From: Drosophila miranda
Lineage: Eukaryota; Arthropoda; Insecta; Diptera; Drosophilidae
Reading direction: 5' to 3'
Length of the DNA stretch: 64,000 bases
Assembly: GCF_003369915.1 (NCBI RefSeq)
Contig: NC_046677.1
Location: 20,850,913 to 20,914,912, forward strand
Position numbers and translations under genes: made by a program
The notes under the pieces: model-generated
What the model saw: only the letters and a program-made list of their open reading frames with translations
The model's database searches: none
Told to the model about the DNA's origin: nothing
In this document: positions 1-9,490 of the stretch, piece after piece
How positions within the stretch are numbered: the stretch's first letter is position 1
Layout of the letters: each line of letters opens with the position of its first letter

Positions 1-1603
1 CGCCTGTAGGAAATCTCCAGTCCTCCGAGAACAGCAGCTTTGGCGGGATCAAAATTACGCACTGGAATACTGGAGGCCTCACTCAAAGGCCCTGTTTTCA
101 CAGGGCCAGCGACATGGCTCTGGCACTTGAAGATCTCTTCTCCCGTTGGACCCATCAGTCGGGCAGTGACCCCCTGGAGAGGAGAACCTAGCGTGCGCGG
201 CTTGTAGTTGGATGAAACGAATCTGGCAGTTGGCTTGGGGACACCTTTTTGGGGAACCAATTTGGGCAGCTCCTTCGGACCCTCCTCGATGGTATGGCCC
301 AGGACGAAGCCCGTCTCCAGCGTGCCGTAGTACTCCAAGATGTGATGGCCGGTGATATCGCGCCAGTAATTGAACACTGAATCCGGCAACAGAGCAAAGC
401 CAGTGGCCATTAAACGCATCTTCTCGCTGCAGTGCTTCTTAATGTACTCGACCATGTGTTCGTCCTTGAGGAACATCTTTTGGTATTCGGCAATCAGTTG
501 CTTGTACACGATGGGCTTGGCCAGGAAGCAGGTGCAGCGCTTCTTGCTCGACAGGTTGACGCCCAGCAGCGAATTCCAGATGCTGCTGGCGTTGCAGCCC
601 GGCTCGAGTACGACATTGCCGCCAACATCTAGCACTGCCCCAATGGCGATGTGCATGTGCACCATCGGCAGGACCGGCAGCAAGGTATCGCTGGGCCCCA
701 GGCGCCAGGTGTTGATCAGGCAGTGGATCTGGGCGTCGACATTGCGGTGGCTGAGCAGCACCGGCTTGGGGCTGTGGCTCTCGTTGGACGTGGACGTGGA
801 CTTGTACAGCAGCATGGCTATGCTGTTCTCGTAGAAGTCATTGGGCAGCATGGCCTCTGGCATCAGAACGCCCGACTCTCCGCTGACCACCAGCTGCTGG
901 GCGTACATCGATGTGGAGGAGATTTCCTTCACTGGAGGCACAAAGTCATGGTCCAGTACAATGGTGGCCGCCTTCAGGGTCTGGGCCAGTTCGTCGACAA
1001 TGCTCGCGTTTTCGGGAGTGCCAAGGAACAGCTTTGCCTTACAGTCGATTGCCTGGAGACGCAACATCTCCAGGCTTGGGCTCGTACGCAGGGGCACTGC
1101 TACTTGGCCGGACATCCAGCAGCTCCACAGCATCACAATCCACATGGCATCGTTTGCACAGAAAAGTCCGACAGGCAACGAAGCGCCGCTGCCTGAAAGA
1201 ACAAACTTTGAGGTGTGAGTGACCCACTCTTTAGGGGTCAGGGGTTCAATGTTCAATATCTACCGCATATATTGGAGATCTGTATGGATAGTCGCTTGGC
1301 CGCCATATACAGCTGGAAGTAGGTGTACTCGCCCACATTATCTCTAATGGCCAGATCGTCCGGATAGAGCATGGCCTTCTTGAACGTTGGCAACAGCAAT
1401 TTGCTGCCGCGCTCCTCCGCGTTGAAGCTCTTCCGCAACCTCTCAACGTAATCATCCTGCGCAGAAGGAGGACGTGCGTGGGAACTGGGAATATCGCTTG
1501 TGGAGCCACTCACCTTGTAGACCAGATTTAAGCAGAAATAACGCTGTGCCATCGGCCGCCATCCCACTCGCTGGCGGCAACCCCGCAACAAATTTGCGAA
1601 CAT
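1..1603 (-). CDS. ACSF3-like malonyl/acyl-CoA synthetase, partial (C-terminus beyond window)
   Basis: Two exons, complement(1264..1603) and complement(1..1192), joined by a 71-bp intron (donor G|GTAGAT, acceptor TTCTTTCAG) with phase 1 kept. The frame stays open to the left edge, giving about 510 residues, so roughly the last 150 residues of the ANL-type adenylate-forming fold are missing. I chose the ATG at 1603; longer frames begin at a GTG. The N-terminus (MFANLLRGCRQRVGWRPMAQ) is Arg-rich and acid-free, like a mitochondrial presequence, which fits ACSF3, the mitochondrial malonyl-CoA synthetase feeding lipoic-acid and fatty-acid synthesis. Recognisable blocks are FKKAMLYPDDLAIRD, YTYFQLYMAAKRL, CANDAMWIVMLWSCWMSGQV and EYYGTLETGFVLG. 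The phosphate-binding A3 loop is degenerate: the expected SGTTGxPKG is STSTSNESHSPKP. The A5 block reads YGTLE instead of YGxTE. Family membership is clear; catalytic competence and the exact orthologue are not. Confidence 0.85.
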
Positions 1604-2634
1604 TTTGAATTTCCTTTGTATTCTTTCGTTCAAAAAGTCCTTCACTCACAGCACTGTCTCGCGTTTCACACGATGTTCGAGATGTTGAAAAGGGATAAAG
1701 CTAAATTTTTGTGTAAATTTCTCTGTTGTTTTTACTAGTTTTTTTTTTTGTGTTTCAGCACAGATTTCACCGGTTTTGTAAATTGTATGTTTTGTGATTC
1801 GTTGCAAAAGTGTTTTACTACTCGGCTATGGGAAATGATTGATCAATTCTGACAATGTGAAGGATGTACTGATGTACGTGTGATTGTATACTCATGGAAT
1901 ACTACTATGTTCCTTTTTTGTTTAATTTCTAGAATATTGTTTGCAGTCCCAGTGAATTAGAGTAGAATATTACCATTTCCTGAGTGCTTTAGTATTTACT
2001 GCATTAATTTTCATTCAAATTTTATAGACGAAACATTTCACATTCAGGCATCCTTTTGAAAAATGAATCAGAACTTAACAATACTGTTTTAGCTGCAAAT
2101 TTGTGCGCCACCACATCTCCAAGGAGTACATGATCGTGGGACGGCTGTGGGAAGGGAGTGCTCAACAAAATTAAGGGAATGAGATGATGATCCATAATTA
2201 TAATCGTTGGAATCGTTAATGGATTTGAATGCCCGCCCTACTATCGTCCACATCTATATCGACTTATATATCGCTAACTATCCACAGAGCTAAATAATAT
2301 TCCTATCGATTTTCGTATTTATATTTAAATAATGGATAAAACGACATTTTCAATACAATTGTAATACTATCCTTAAGAAACCCGAATATAGCACTTCATT
2401 TAAATACTTACCCTGACAGCTAGCACTTACTTATGTAAGAACTATAAACTATACAAAAATAGTTTTGTGACGTCTTGCATCCCACCTCACACGCCTTCAT
2501 CACCCTGAACACTATCGTTAAGATTATCGATTACTCACAATAGTTTGACAGTCGCTCTCCGCACATCTTCATTTAGCACCGGCGTCATTGTTTTGGCTTC
2601 GTTTTGTTTTGTAATTTGTTTCTCATGAAATGAA
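1604..2634. promoter_or_regulatory. Divergent intergenic region between ACSF3-like and RING genes
   Basis: About 1.03 kb of AT-rich sequence separates two divergent start codons, so it should hold both 5' UTRs and promoters. No TATA-plus-initiator pair stands out. Several ATCGAT-containing words (near 2305-2313 and 2525-2533) resemble partial DRE (TATCGATA) housekeeping-promoter motifs, but none is a full match. No coding sequence was seen. Confidence 0.5.
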
Positions 2635-3468
2635 ATGATGCTATACTTTCTGGACAAAGTTTTCAACTGCCTGGATGAAGCCCTGCTCCGGCCACTAGCT
2701 TATGTTATAAATAAGTTCGTAACCGGCGTGTACTACTTTCTGTGGGGCAGCTACTTTCTCGGCTACTGTTTGGTGGCTGGCAGTACTCGGGCCTGGCATC
2801 TGATGATATACACTGGCTGCGAGCTCCAACGCTATTATAACTTGCTGTACAACAACTTCCTGGATTTGGCGGGCTATTTCTACGGCGGCACACGTGATGG
2901 ACTTATAAATACCCGAGATTTTCTCCTATCCAGTGCCTTGTTCCTTTTGGGCCTGCTCGATGACCTGGGAAAAGTTGGTCTTTGGGTGATTCTGCTGCTA
3001 CCGCGGGCAATTCTCACCATATTGGACTATATACTGGCCTTTGTGGTGCACTCAAACCAGGCCCGCTGCCTGAGATTGTTTAACAGTTTGTTCCGGATCT
3101 CGATTGGCGTCGTGCTGCTGCTGGTTCTCTACATGTTCCGGCGCTACGTGTACTTGCTACTCAACTACCAGCTGCAGCGGGCCCGCACAGAGATCTCAGA
3201 GAAAACGCAGAGCGCTTATCTGTGGACAGAGCGCCAGCTAAACCGAATAATGCGGAGTGGTTCTAGCAAGGCCAACGATGAAGCCCGACCAAGTAGCTGT
3301 GTGGTGTGCATGGAGCGCCGAACCAACATTGTGATCCTGCCCTGCCGTCATCTATGCCTGTGCGCAGAGTGCTCAGTGCAGCTGCAAAGGTACATGGACA
3401 TGCGGGATCGCTGTCCCATCTGCCGAGAGTCCATTGATGTCTATATGCGCGTGTATATAAATTATTAA
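2635..3468 (+). CDS. Multi-pass membrane RING-finger protein (probable E3 ubiquitin ligase, RNF26-like layout)
   Basis: Intronless 277-residue ORF with strong fly codon bias. The first ~175 residues are hydrophobic with several probable membrane spans (about residues 28-50, 98-114, 118-145 and 152-172). An Arg-rich cytosolic linker follows, then a C-terminal C3HC4 RING at about 222-262: CVVC, then CRHLCLC, AEC and CPIC supply the zinc ligands in the compact spacing of the IAP/MAPL/RNF26 class. The protein ends about 15 residues after the RING. This points to a membrane-anchored E3 ubiquitin ligase, plausibly of the ER or endosomal membrane; location and substrate are inference. The start is the third of three closely packed ATGs; the two upstream ones (2625, 2630) open two-codon uORFs (Met-Lys-stop), the second overlapping the main start. 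I do not recall a fly gene name for it. Confidence 0.9.
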   Translation: MMLYFLDKVFNCLDEALLRPLAYVINKFVTGVYYFLWGSYFLGYCLVAGSTRAWHLMIYTGCELQRYYNLLYNNFLDLAGYFYGGTRDGLINTRDFLLSSALFLLGLLDDLGKVGLWVILLLPRAILTILDYILAFVVHSNQARCLRLFNSLFRISIGVVLLLVLYMFRRYVYLLLNYQLQRARTEISEKTQSAYLWTERQLNRIMRSGSSKANDEARPSSCVVCMERRTNIVILPCRHLCLCAECSVQLQRYMDMRDRCPICRESIDVYMRVYINY

Positions 3469-3469
3469 A
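3464..3469 (+). terminator. Candidate poly(A) signal ATTAAA overlapping the RING stop codon
   Basis: ATTAAA spans the TAA stop at 3466-3468, and a GT-rich stretch (TATGCTGTTGTTAGG) begins at about 3490. That spacing would suit cleavage some 15-25 nt after the stop, giving a minimal 3' UTR. A second ATTAAA lies at about 3699. Confidence 0.35.
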
Positions 3470-3940
3470 TTACACCGGAACACGACGAGTATGCTGTTGT
3501 TAGGTATTTATTGATTATTTTAAGTGAACAATTCCTCAGAAGCGTTAGCTAGCTGAGTGGTATCAAACATTGGAGTTATGATAGTTATTGAATTCATTAG
3601 CGGTAGCTGACCGAATATTATGAATGAGAATTAATTGATCGAGGCGAGCGATACGCTGCGCTTTATTTGGATTCAAACTTAAGACTAATTATTAATGAAA
3701 TTAAAATCTATGATTGCAGCCGGCTTCGCGGACAGTGCTGCCGCGGCGCTGCCTTCGCTGCAGAGCGATCGCCGCCGTTCCAAGAACTTCAACGTCGCCT
3801 TGACTTTCGCCTTGTGGGTGGTGTTGAATTACTGCAGCTGCATCCGCCAAACCTATGACTCTGGTCGTGGACCTCGCTGATATGCTAGGTCAGCACACGC
3901 CCAGTGTCGGTGGTTAACTTGTATAAAGAGCTTCACTTTT
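3469..3940. other. Intergenic/3' flank with a GC-rich open island (3695-3880)
   Basis: Mostly AT-rich, except 3715-3880, which is GC-rich and has coding-like wobble bias. The plus strand carries a 61-codon ATG ORF (3695-3880) containing a short hydrophobic stretch (ALTFALWVVLNYCS). The complementary frame on the minus strand is also open (ending in AIIDFNFINN and a stop at about 3688) and rich in GC-ending codons. I recognise neither product. Possibilities are a small gene, the last exon of a gene disrupted by the adjacent transposon, or a decayed fragment. Confidence 0.3.
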
Positions 3941-4440
3941 TTATACCCGATACTCAAAATGAGTATTGGGGTATACTATATTTGTGGTAAAACTGGATGT
4001 GTGTAACGTCCAGAAGGAATCGTTTCCGACCCCATAAAGTATATATATTCTTGATCAGCATCAATAGCCGAGTCGATTGAGCCATGTCTGTCTGTCCGTC
4101 CGTCCGTCCGTCCGTCTGTCCGTCTATTAGACTATTAGACTATTAGAGCTAGAGCAACGATGTTTTGGATCCAGACTTCTGTGATATGTCACTGCTACAA
4201 AAATATTTCAAAACTTCGCCCGCCCACTTCCGCCCCCACAAAGGACGAAAATCTGTGGCATCCACATTTTTAAAGATACGATAAAACCAAAAACGCAGAA
4301 TCGTAGAAGATGACTATATCTTCTACAGTGCAAAATCTGAACCAGATCGTATAATGATTATATCCAGAATCAAGAAAACAATTTCATTCTTTCTCGCTCT
4401 GTCTCTCTCTAACACACAGGTTTCATGGTCGGTTTTGCCA
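3941..4440 (+). repeat. Left arm of the foldback element
   Basis: Pairs with 5165-5682 in opposite orientation. Landmarks in order: terminal hairpin (3942-3975), GTCCGTCC tract (about 4087-4125), TTTTGGATCCAGACTTCTGTG, the CGCCCGCCCACTTCCGCCCC block, AACGCAGAATCGTAGAAGATG, and the TCTCTCTCTAACACAC block. Confidence 0.85.
3942..3975. repeat. Terminal hairpin of the left arm
   Basis: TATACCCGATACTC, a 5-nt AAAAT loop, then GAGTATTGGGGTATA make an imperfect palindrome with a 14-15-nt stem; the mirror copy is at about 5648-5681. A TATACCC...GGGTATA head is characteristic of this family. Confidence 0.8.
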
Positions 4441-4854
4441 ATTGCAAAATATGAGTTCAAGGATCTCAGAACCTATAAGAGCCAGAGCAACCAAATTTGG
4501 TATCCACACTCCTGTGATATCGGACCTTGACCGTTTCGTGTCCAAATTTCGCCACACCCCCTTCCGGAACGTTGTGGGTTGCTGCGGAGACCGCAACTCT
4601 ACAGTTATACCCGATACTAAGTCAGTATGGCTCTCCTCCGGCAGACGCCGCTAATATTAAACGACACGACAAGGAGTGCGTGCGAGAGAGACAGAAAATC
4701 AGTCTGAGCGTGACGTCGGGCGCTGCGTAGCCACTGCAAATTGATTTGTTCCTTTTGGCTATAAAAATGATCTGATCTGATCCAGATTCAGCAATCTGAT
4801 ATATATGATCATTATCTATGATTCTGCGTTTTTAGTTTTCTCGTATTTTCAATA

Positions 4855-5140
4855 TTGTGGATGCAACAGATTTTCGTCCTTTGTGGGGGCGGAAGGGGGT
4901 GGGGCGAAATTTTGAGATATTCGTTTTATAGTGAGATCTAACAGGAGTGCGGATACCAAATTTGGTTACTCTACCCTTAATAGTCTCTGAGATTTGTGAA
5001 TATCCCCAGATTTTCATCCTTTGCGGGGGCGGAAGGGGGTGTGGCGAAATTTTGAAACAAACTCGTCTCGGTCCGATATATTAGGAGTGTGGATACCAAA
5101 TTTGGTTGCTCTAGCTTTTATAGTCTCTGAGATCTAGGCG
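4855..5140. repeat. Internal tandem modules of the foldback element
   Basis: A module of about 155 bp containing GGGGGCGGAAGGGGGTGGGG, then AGGAGTGCGGATACC, then TAGTCTCTGAGAT occurs at about 4862-4995 and again at 5010-5135. Related copies in inverted orientation lie at 4445-4565 and, inside the right arm, at 5340-5465. The central part is therefore built from repeated units rather than unique sequence. Confidence 0.75.
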
Positions 5141-5164
5141 CTAATGTTTTACTCTAAGCAAAGC

Positions 5165-5682
5165 CGGCTATGCTACGTGTGTGTTAGAGAGAGACAGGGC
5201 GAGAAAAAATGAAATTGTTTTCTTGATTCTGGCTATAATAATTATACGATCTGGTTCAGATTTTGCACTTTAGAAGATATAGTCATCTTCTACGATTCTG
5301 CGTTTTTAGTTTTCTCGTATCGTCGAAATTGTGGATGCCACAGATTTTCGCACTTTGTGGGGGCGGAAGTGGGCGGGGCAAAGTTTTGAAATATTTTTGT
5401 AGCAGTGACATATCACAGAAGTCTGGATCCAAAACATCGTTGCTCTCGCTCTTATAGTCTTTGAGCACTAGGCGCTGAAGGGGACGGACAGACGGACATA
5501 CGGACTGACGGACAGACGGACAGACGGACATACAGACATGGCTCAATCGACTCGGCTATTGATGCTGATCAAGAATATATATACTTTATGGGGTCGGAAA
5601 CGACTCCTTCTGGACGTTACACACATCCAGTTTTACCACAAATCTAATATACCCCAATACTCATTTTGAGTATCGGGTATAA
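5165..5682 (-). repeat. Right arm of the foldback element
   Basis: Near-perfect inverted copy of 3941-4440 with the same landmarks in reverse order. Scattered single-base differences and a different GTCY tract length (about 5480-5535) show the arms have diverged slightly since they formed. Confidence 0.85.
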
Positions 5683-5744
5683 CAAAAGAGCATTCGAATC
5701 CCAGATGATACAACACGAGAACTGTTTGTAACACGTTCTCGGAA

Positions 5745-8700
5745 AAAAATAAATTGATTTAGTTTTTATTTCAAACCAATTAGAATATACGATTTTTGTT
5801 GTATACATTTATGTAAATACGTTTTGGTTTGTATAACTAATTTGTTTAAAAGACTGATATAGAAAAAACGTTTCATGTTTTTATGTTTAGGCTTACATCT
5901 GTATTTAAATATAAATTTAATTCGAAATGAAATGATTTGCTTTGCTTTGTATTGAATTGAAGAGTTAATTGAATTGCCCGATACATAAATACATACATAC
6001 ATACATATTTACCTATATATAAATATATATTATATACTATATACATATGTATCTATACCATAACATTCATATGCATATTGTTTCCGATATTTAAGAGTTA
6101 AATGAAACGTACAAATTAGAATAAAATTACACAACGGGCTACATAACCATAACGCTTCTCTGTACTCATCTATATAGCATAAAATAACTGTTACACTATA
6201 TGTATACTTATAGCATCTTTAGGTATTTCTTCTGGTACCGGTCTTTGCTAGTAGTAGGCGCACAAATAGGTTGAATATAGCTTAAGTTACTATCTCTGTT
6301 GTGTGTTGTGTGGTGTGGGTGAATCTCTATCTGAGGGTGTGTTTTGTGGATATATAGTCTGATCTGCACCAATAGACGCATTATGTATAATATTATCTTT
6401 CGAAAAACATCTAACTAATGCTTTAAATTTAATTTGTGCCAATTTGTTTTTTATATAAAGCTTGAGGCGCTGCTCCTAGTCTAAATCTGAACTCTTTTAT
6501 AGTAAAATATATATGTATATATATTTCAAAATATATAGTGTGTAGGTGTATATATGTATATCATTTTCATAGTATGTTTAAAAAGTTTTCTTTTAAAATC
6601 GGTTCATCGAAAAATTTCACGTTTTACGGTTGGTTGCCATTTTTTTCTTCTTTTGGTTTTCTCTTTTGTAACTTTATCTCAAAAATATGAATCCACACAT
6701 GACATTCACATATAGTAGTCCCATATGTATGCGTATGTATATATAAAATTACAAAAAGAACAATGAACCCAAAAAATATGTATTTGTATTTTCCGGTTAT
6801 GGCTATATAGTATGTATATATGTCGCATTTGTGCCAGAAGTAACTGGTAAAAGTTGTTGTTTTTTCTTTCTATTCAAAATATATGTATTGTATGTTTTGT
6901 GTAGGTACAAAGTAGGTTCCTTATGACTATTATATATCATATATATGTTATTATATGTAAGTGTGTCTGTGGTGCATGATTGATATACATTGTTGTAACG
7001 GCTATAAAATGGCATCGTTTTGAGGGTTTCGAACCCGAACCTAACTTACATCGCTTTCAAACTGTATTGGTCACCTGTCAACTTGTTCCTGTGTTTTTGT
7101 CCTGTTTTATTCCCGTTCCTAACCGTTACAAGTTTAGTTTGTAGTTTTAGCTTTAGTTATAGTTTATTCAAAGTGCCGTCTGCTTATGAATTATTGCTCT
7201 AAATTTCTAAATTTTTCAACTTGATCAGTGATGTAAATGTATATAATATATATATGTATATGTAAGTTTATAGCTTCAGCTTAGCCGCATGCAGATCATT
7301 GTTTTTATTCTTAGTTTATCTTGGCCTAAGTTCTTCTTAAAGATGGTACAAAATCTACTTGTCTGAACATCATCGAACATCTGTCTCTTGTGCTACATGT
7401 ACTGTAATAATTTATTAATGATCTATCTAAAATGTATATTTTATATAGGCATGCCAATCGGTTTCGTTTCGTATAAATTATATAGATAATAATAACACTT
7501 AACGGTTCTGTTTTGTGCACTCGAAAGCTTGAAGAGATATGTATGTTGCTCATATTCAAACAATTTCTTTTTTCCTTTTTTCAGTTAACATTTTAGTTCT
7601 ATAAAAGTCTTGAATTTTACACATAGAAAATGTTTTCCTTTAATACAAACATTAATTGGAAAGTTGCTAAAGGCTGTACTTTGAAATTTCCTCGAAATAT
7701 ACTATTAAATATTTTTTGCTAGCTAACGATCTTTATTTTTTGTTTTGTTTTTGTTGTTATCAAAGAAAAGTTGTACGTATAAAATAAACCATACAAAAGT
7801 TAGACATAAAAATATATATATTTATGCATGTATTGTATATGTATTATAGACATAGACATACTATATATGTATTCAGAGTTGAGTTCAATGCCAATCTATC
7901 ACAAAATCACATAGAGGGGGTTTCCTATCGAAATAACACACATATAGAGAGAGTGGCAAACGGATCGATCGATCCATTTGCCTTTTCTTTGAGAACTCAG
8001 TTGGAGTGGCTAAGATTAAATAAGGTTTTTTTATGTTTTTTTTTTCTCGTTTCTCGTTTGGAACGTACACACTATACACATATGGGTTTTGGGCTACGCT
8101 ACCGAAATACTTAGGTTATGTTATATTCTAGAGATTAACAGATATATCCATTCTTATCGGCTAGATTTGTGTGTGTTTGTGTGCAACAACTCTCTGTGTC
8201 AGACACAATCATCACAAAAAGGTACTTAAACTCTCATTGTGCACTGATTGAGTGCATTGTTGATACATAACTTGAACCAAAGTATACCTAGTGCTATCCT
8301 ATATATCTAAACCGTAAGCCTAAATTTGGGTTATACTTATTCTAGATTTTACAGAAATACTTGGTTAGGGTAATGGATGGGAATTATCTTAGCTAGAGGG
8401 CAAGCATGGCATTTCTATGATATGATCTGATAGTTGATTTTCACAAACTGGATGTTCTATCCTAAAAGAGGAAAACATTAAGAAAGCAAAACATGGTTAT
8501 TGGTTTTTGAATTTTGTGAGAATTGTTCAATGTCTCAAATTTATGGCCATTCAACTATTATTTAGTATTATTTTCACTTATTCTGGAGGGACCTTTCTAA
8601 GGGCTCATCTATATATCCTACAAATAATAATCGCATAGCTCTAATTGTGGTTTTGTAACGCTTAAAACAATTGACTAGAAGGTAGCAAAAACAAAGGCAA

Positions 8701-9233
8701 AAGAGTGTACTGTCCAGTCCGTGTGTCCGTTTGTCGATTTGTCGGTCGGTTAACAATGAATGTTGAGCAAGCTCAGAGCTGAGTCGGAAGGGTTGTGCTG
8801 TGAAAGTGTTTGCCATTGAAGCCATTGAAGTCCGTGGGTCTTGTGCGTGCATGCCTATTGATTTTGACAGTTGAAATTAAACAATTTGAACAATTAACGT
8901 CAACAAGTTGTAATTTCCTTTGGGCGCTGACAAGTCACGAAGGAGCCAGCAATACACTCCGCTCCGTACGAAACTCTTTCAAATATTCATGTTCGTAATT
9001 ATCCGAAGGGGATGATGGCTGTCTAACCATGTATCCTCGAACTATAGATATGGCCTGGGTCTGCTGCATACTTGCACTCACTGGGTTTTTTGTTTGTTTT
9101 TTTTTTTTTTTTCTTTTCTTCGATTTTTTTATTGGGGTTTCTACTAAAGCTAGTTATGGATTACCTAGTTCTTAGTGGGTCTAACTTAGGTCTAGGTTGA
9201 AGGAAGCAATGTTGTGATGTGGATTTGGACTGC
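5745..9233 (-). other. Hr38: Hr38 3' UTR (about 3.5 kb, AU-rich)
   Basis: This follows the Hr38 stop at 9234. It is very AT-rich, with no supported ORF on either strand. The strand of transcription is inferred from Hr38, and the distal end from the AATAAA at 5765-5770. AUUUA-type pentamers are frequent (for example around 5877-5890, 7200-7215 and 8017-8022 read on the minus strand), and a Pumilio-like UGUAUAUA lies at 6038-6045. Such elements commonly destabilise immediate-early mRNAs, which would fit a transiently induced NR4A gene. Confidence 0.6.
5765..5770 (-). terminator. Hr38: Candidate distal poly(A) signal of Hr38
   Basis: TTTATT on the plus strand reads AATAAA on the minus strand, followed by an AT-rich stretch with a run of Ts just before the transposon. 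It is the last canonical hexamer before the element; earlier sites could be used alternatively. Confidence 0.4.
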
Positions 9234-9490
9234 CTAGAAGGGCAATGTGGTGACGAACATGTTCTCGATGAGGGCTGGCGCTGGCACCAGATCCTCCAGC
9301 TTCAGATAGAAGATGCGCTGCAATCCCTGAACGCTGAGGGATCGCAGCTCCGGAAGTTTCCCCAGAAGGCGGCTGAAGTAGTGCTGCTTCTTCTGGGCCT
9401 CGGCATTGTAGGTGACATGATCGCGCAGACTACCAATGATCTTCATCTGCAGCTGCTCCACCTTCTTCGGCTCACGCAGGCCATGCCGCT
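9234..9490 (-). CDS. Hr38: Hr38 coding exon 5 (C-terminal part of ligand-binding domain)
   Basis: Acceptor TTTAG|AGCGG restores [16 protein letters not shown], and the stop follows VTTLPF. It encodes the last LBD helices including the region of helix 12. The preceding intron is only 77 bp (9491-9567). Confidence 0.95.

Larger units (their letters stand above)
3941..5682. mobile_element. Foldback INE-1/DINE-1-type (Helentron-related) element
   Basis: The left end TTATACCCGATACTC is repeated as its exact reverse complement at 5668-5682. The match continues, imperfectly, for about 0.5 kb on each side. Hallmarks of the Drosophila INE-1/DINE-1 family are present on both arms: the TATACCC hairpin head, AAGTATATATATTCTTGATCAG, the GCCGAGTCGAT block, and then a GTCTGTCCGTCC tract. 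There is no transposase ORF, so it is nonautonomous. No clear target duplication is visible (T-rich on the left, CAAAAG on the right). It sits between the 3' ends of the RING gene and Hr38. The family assignment is from memory of consensus features. Confidence 0.85.

Noticed and set aside
370..1218. Plus-strand ORFs of 103-181 codons over the ACSF3-like gene
   Set aside because: Complementary-frame shadows of a well-supported minus-strand coding exon.
5990..6015. ACATACAT repeats as a possible regulatory array
   Set aside because: Ordinary tetranucleotide microsatellite, also seen at 31342; no further structure.
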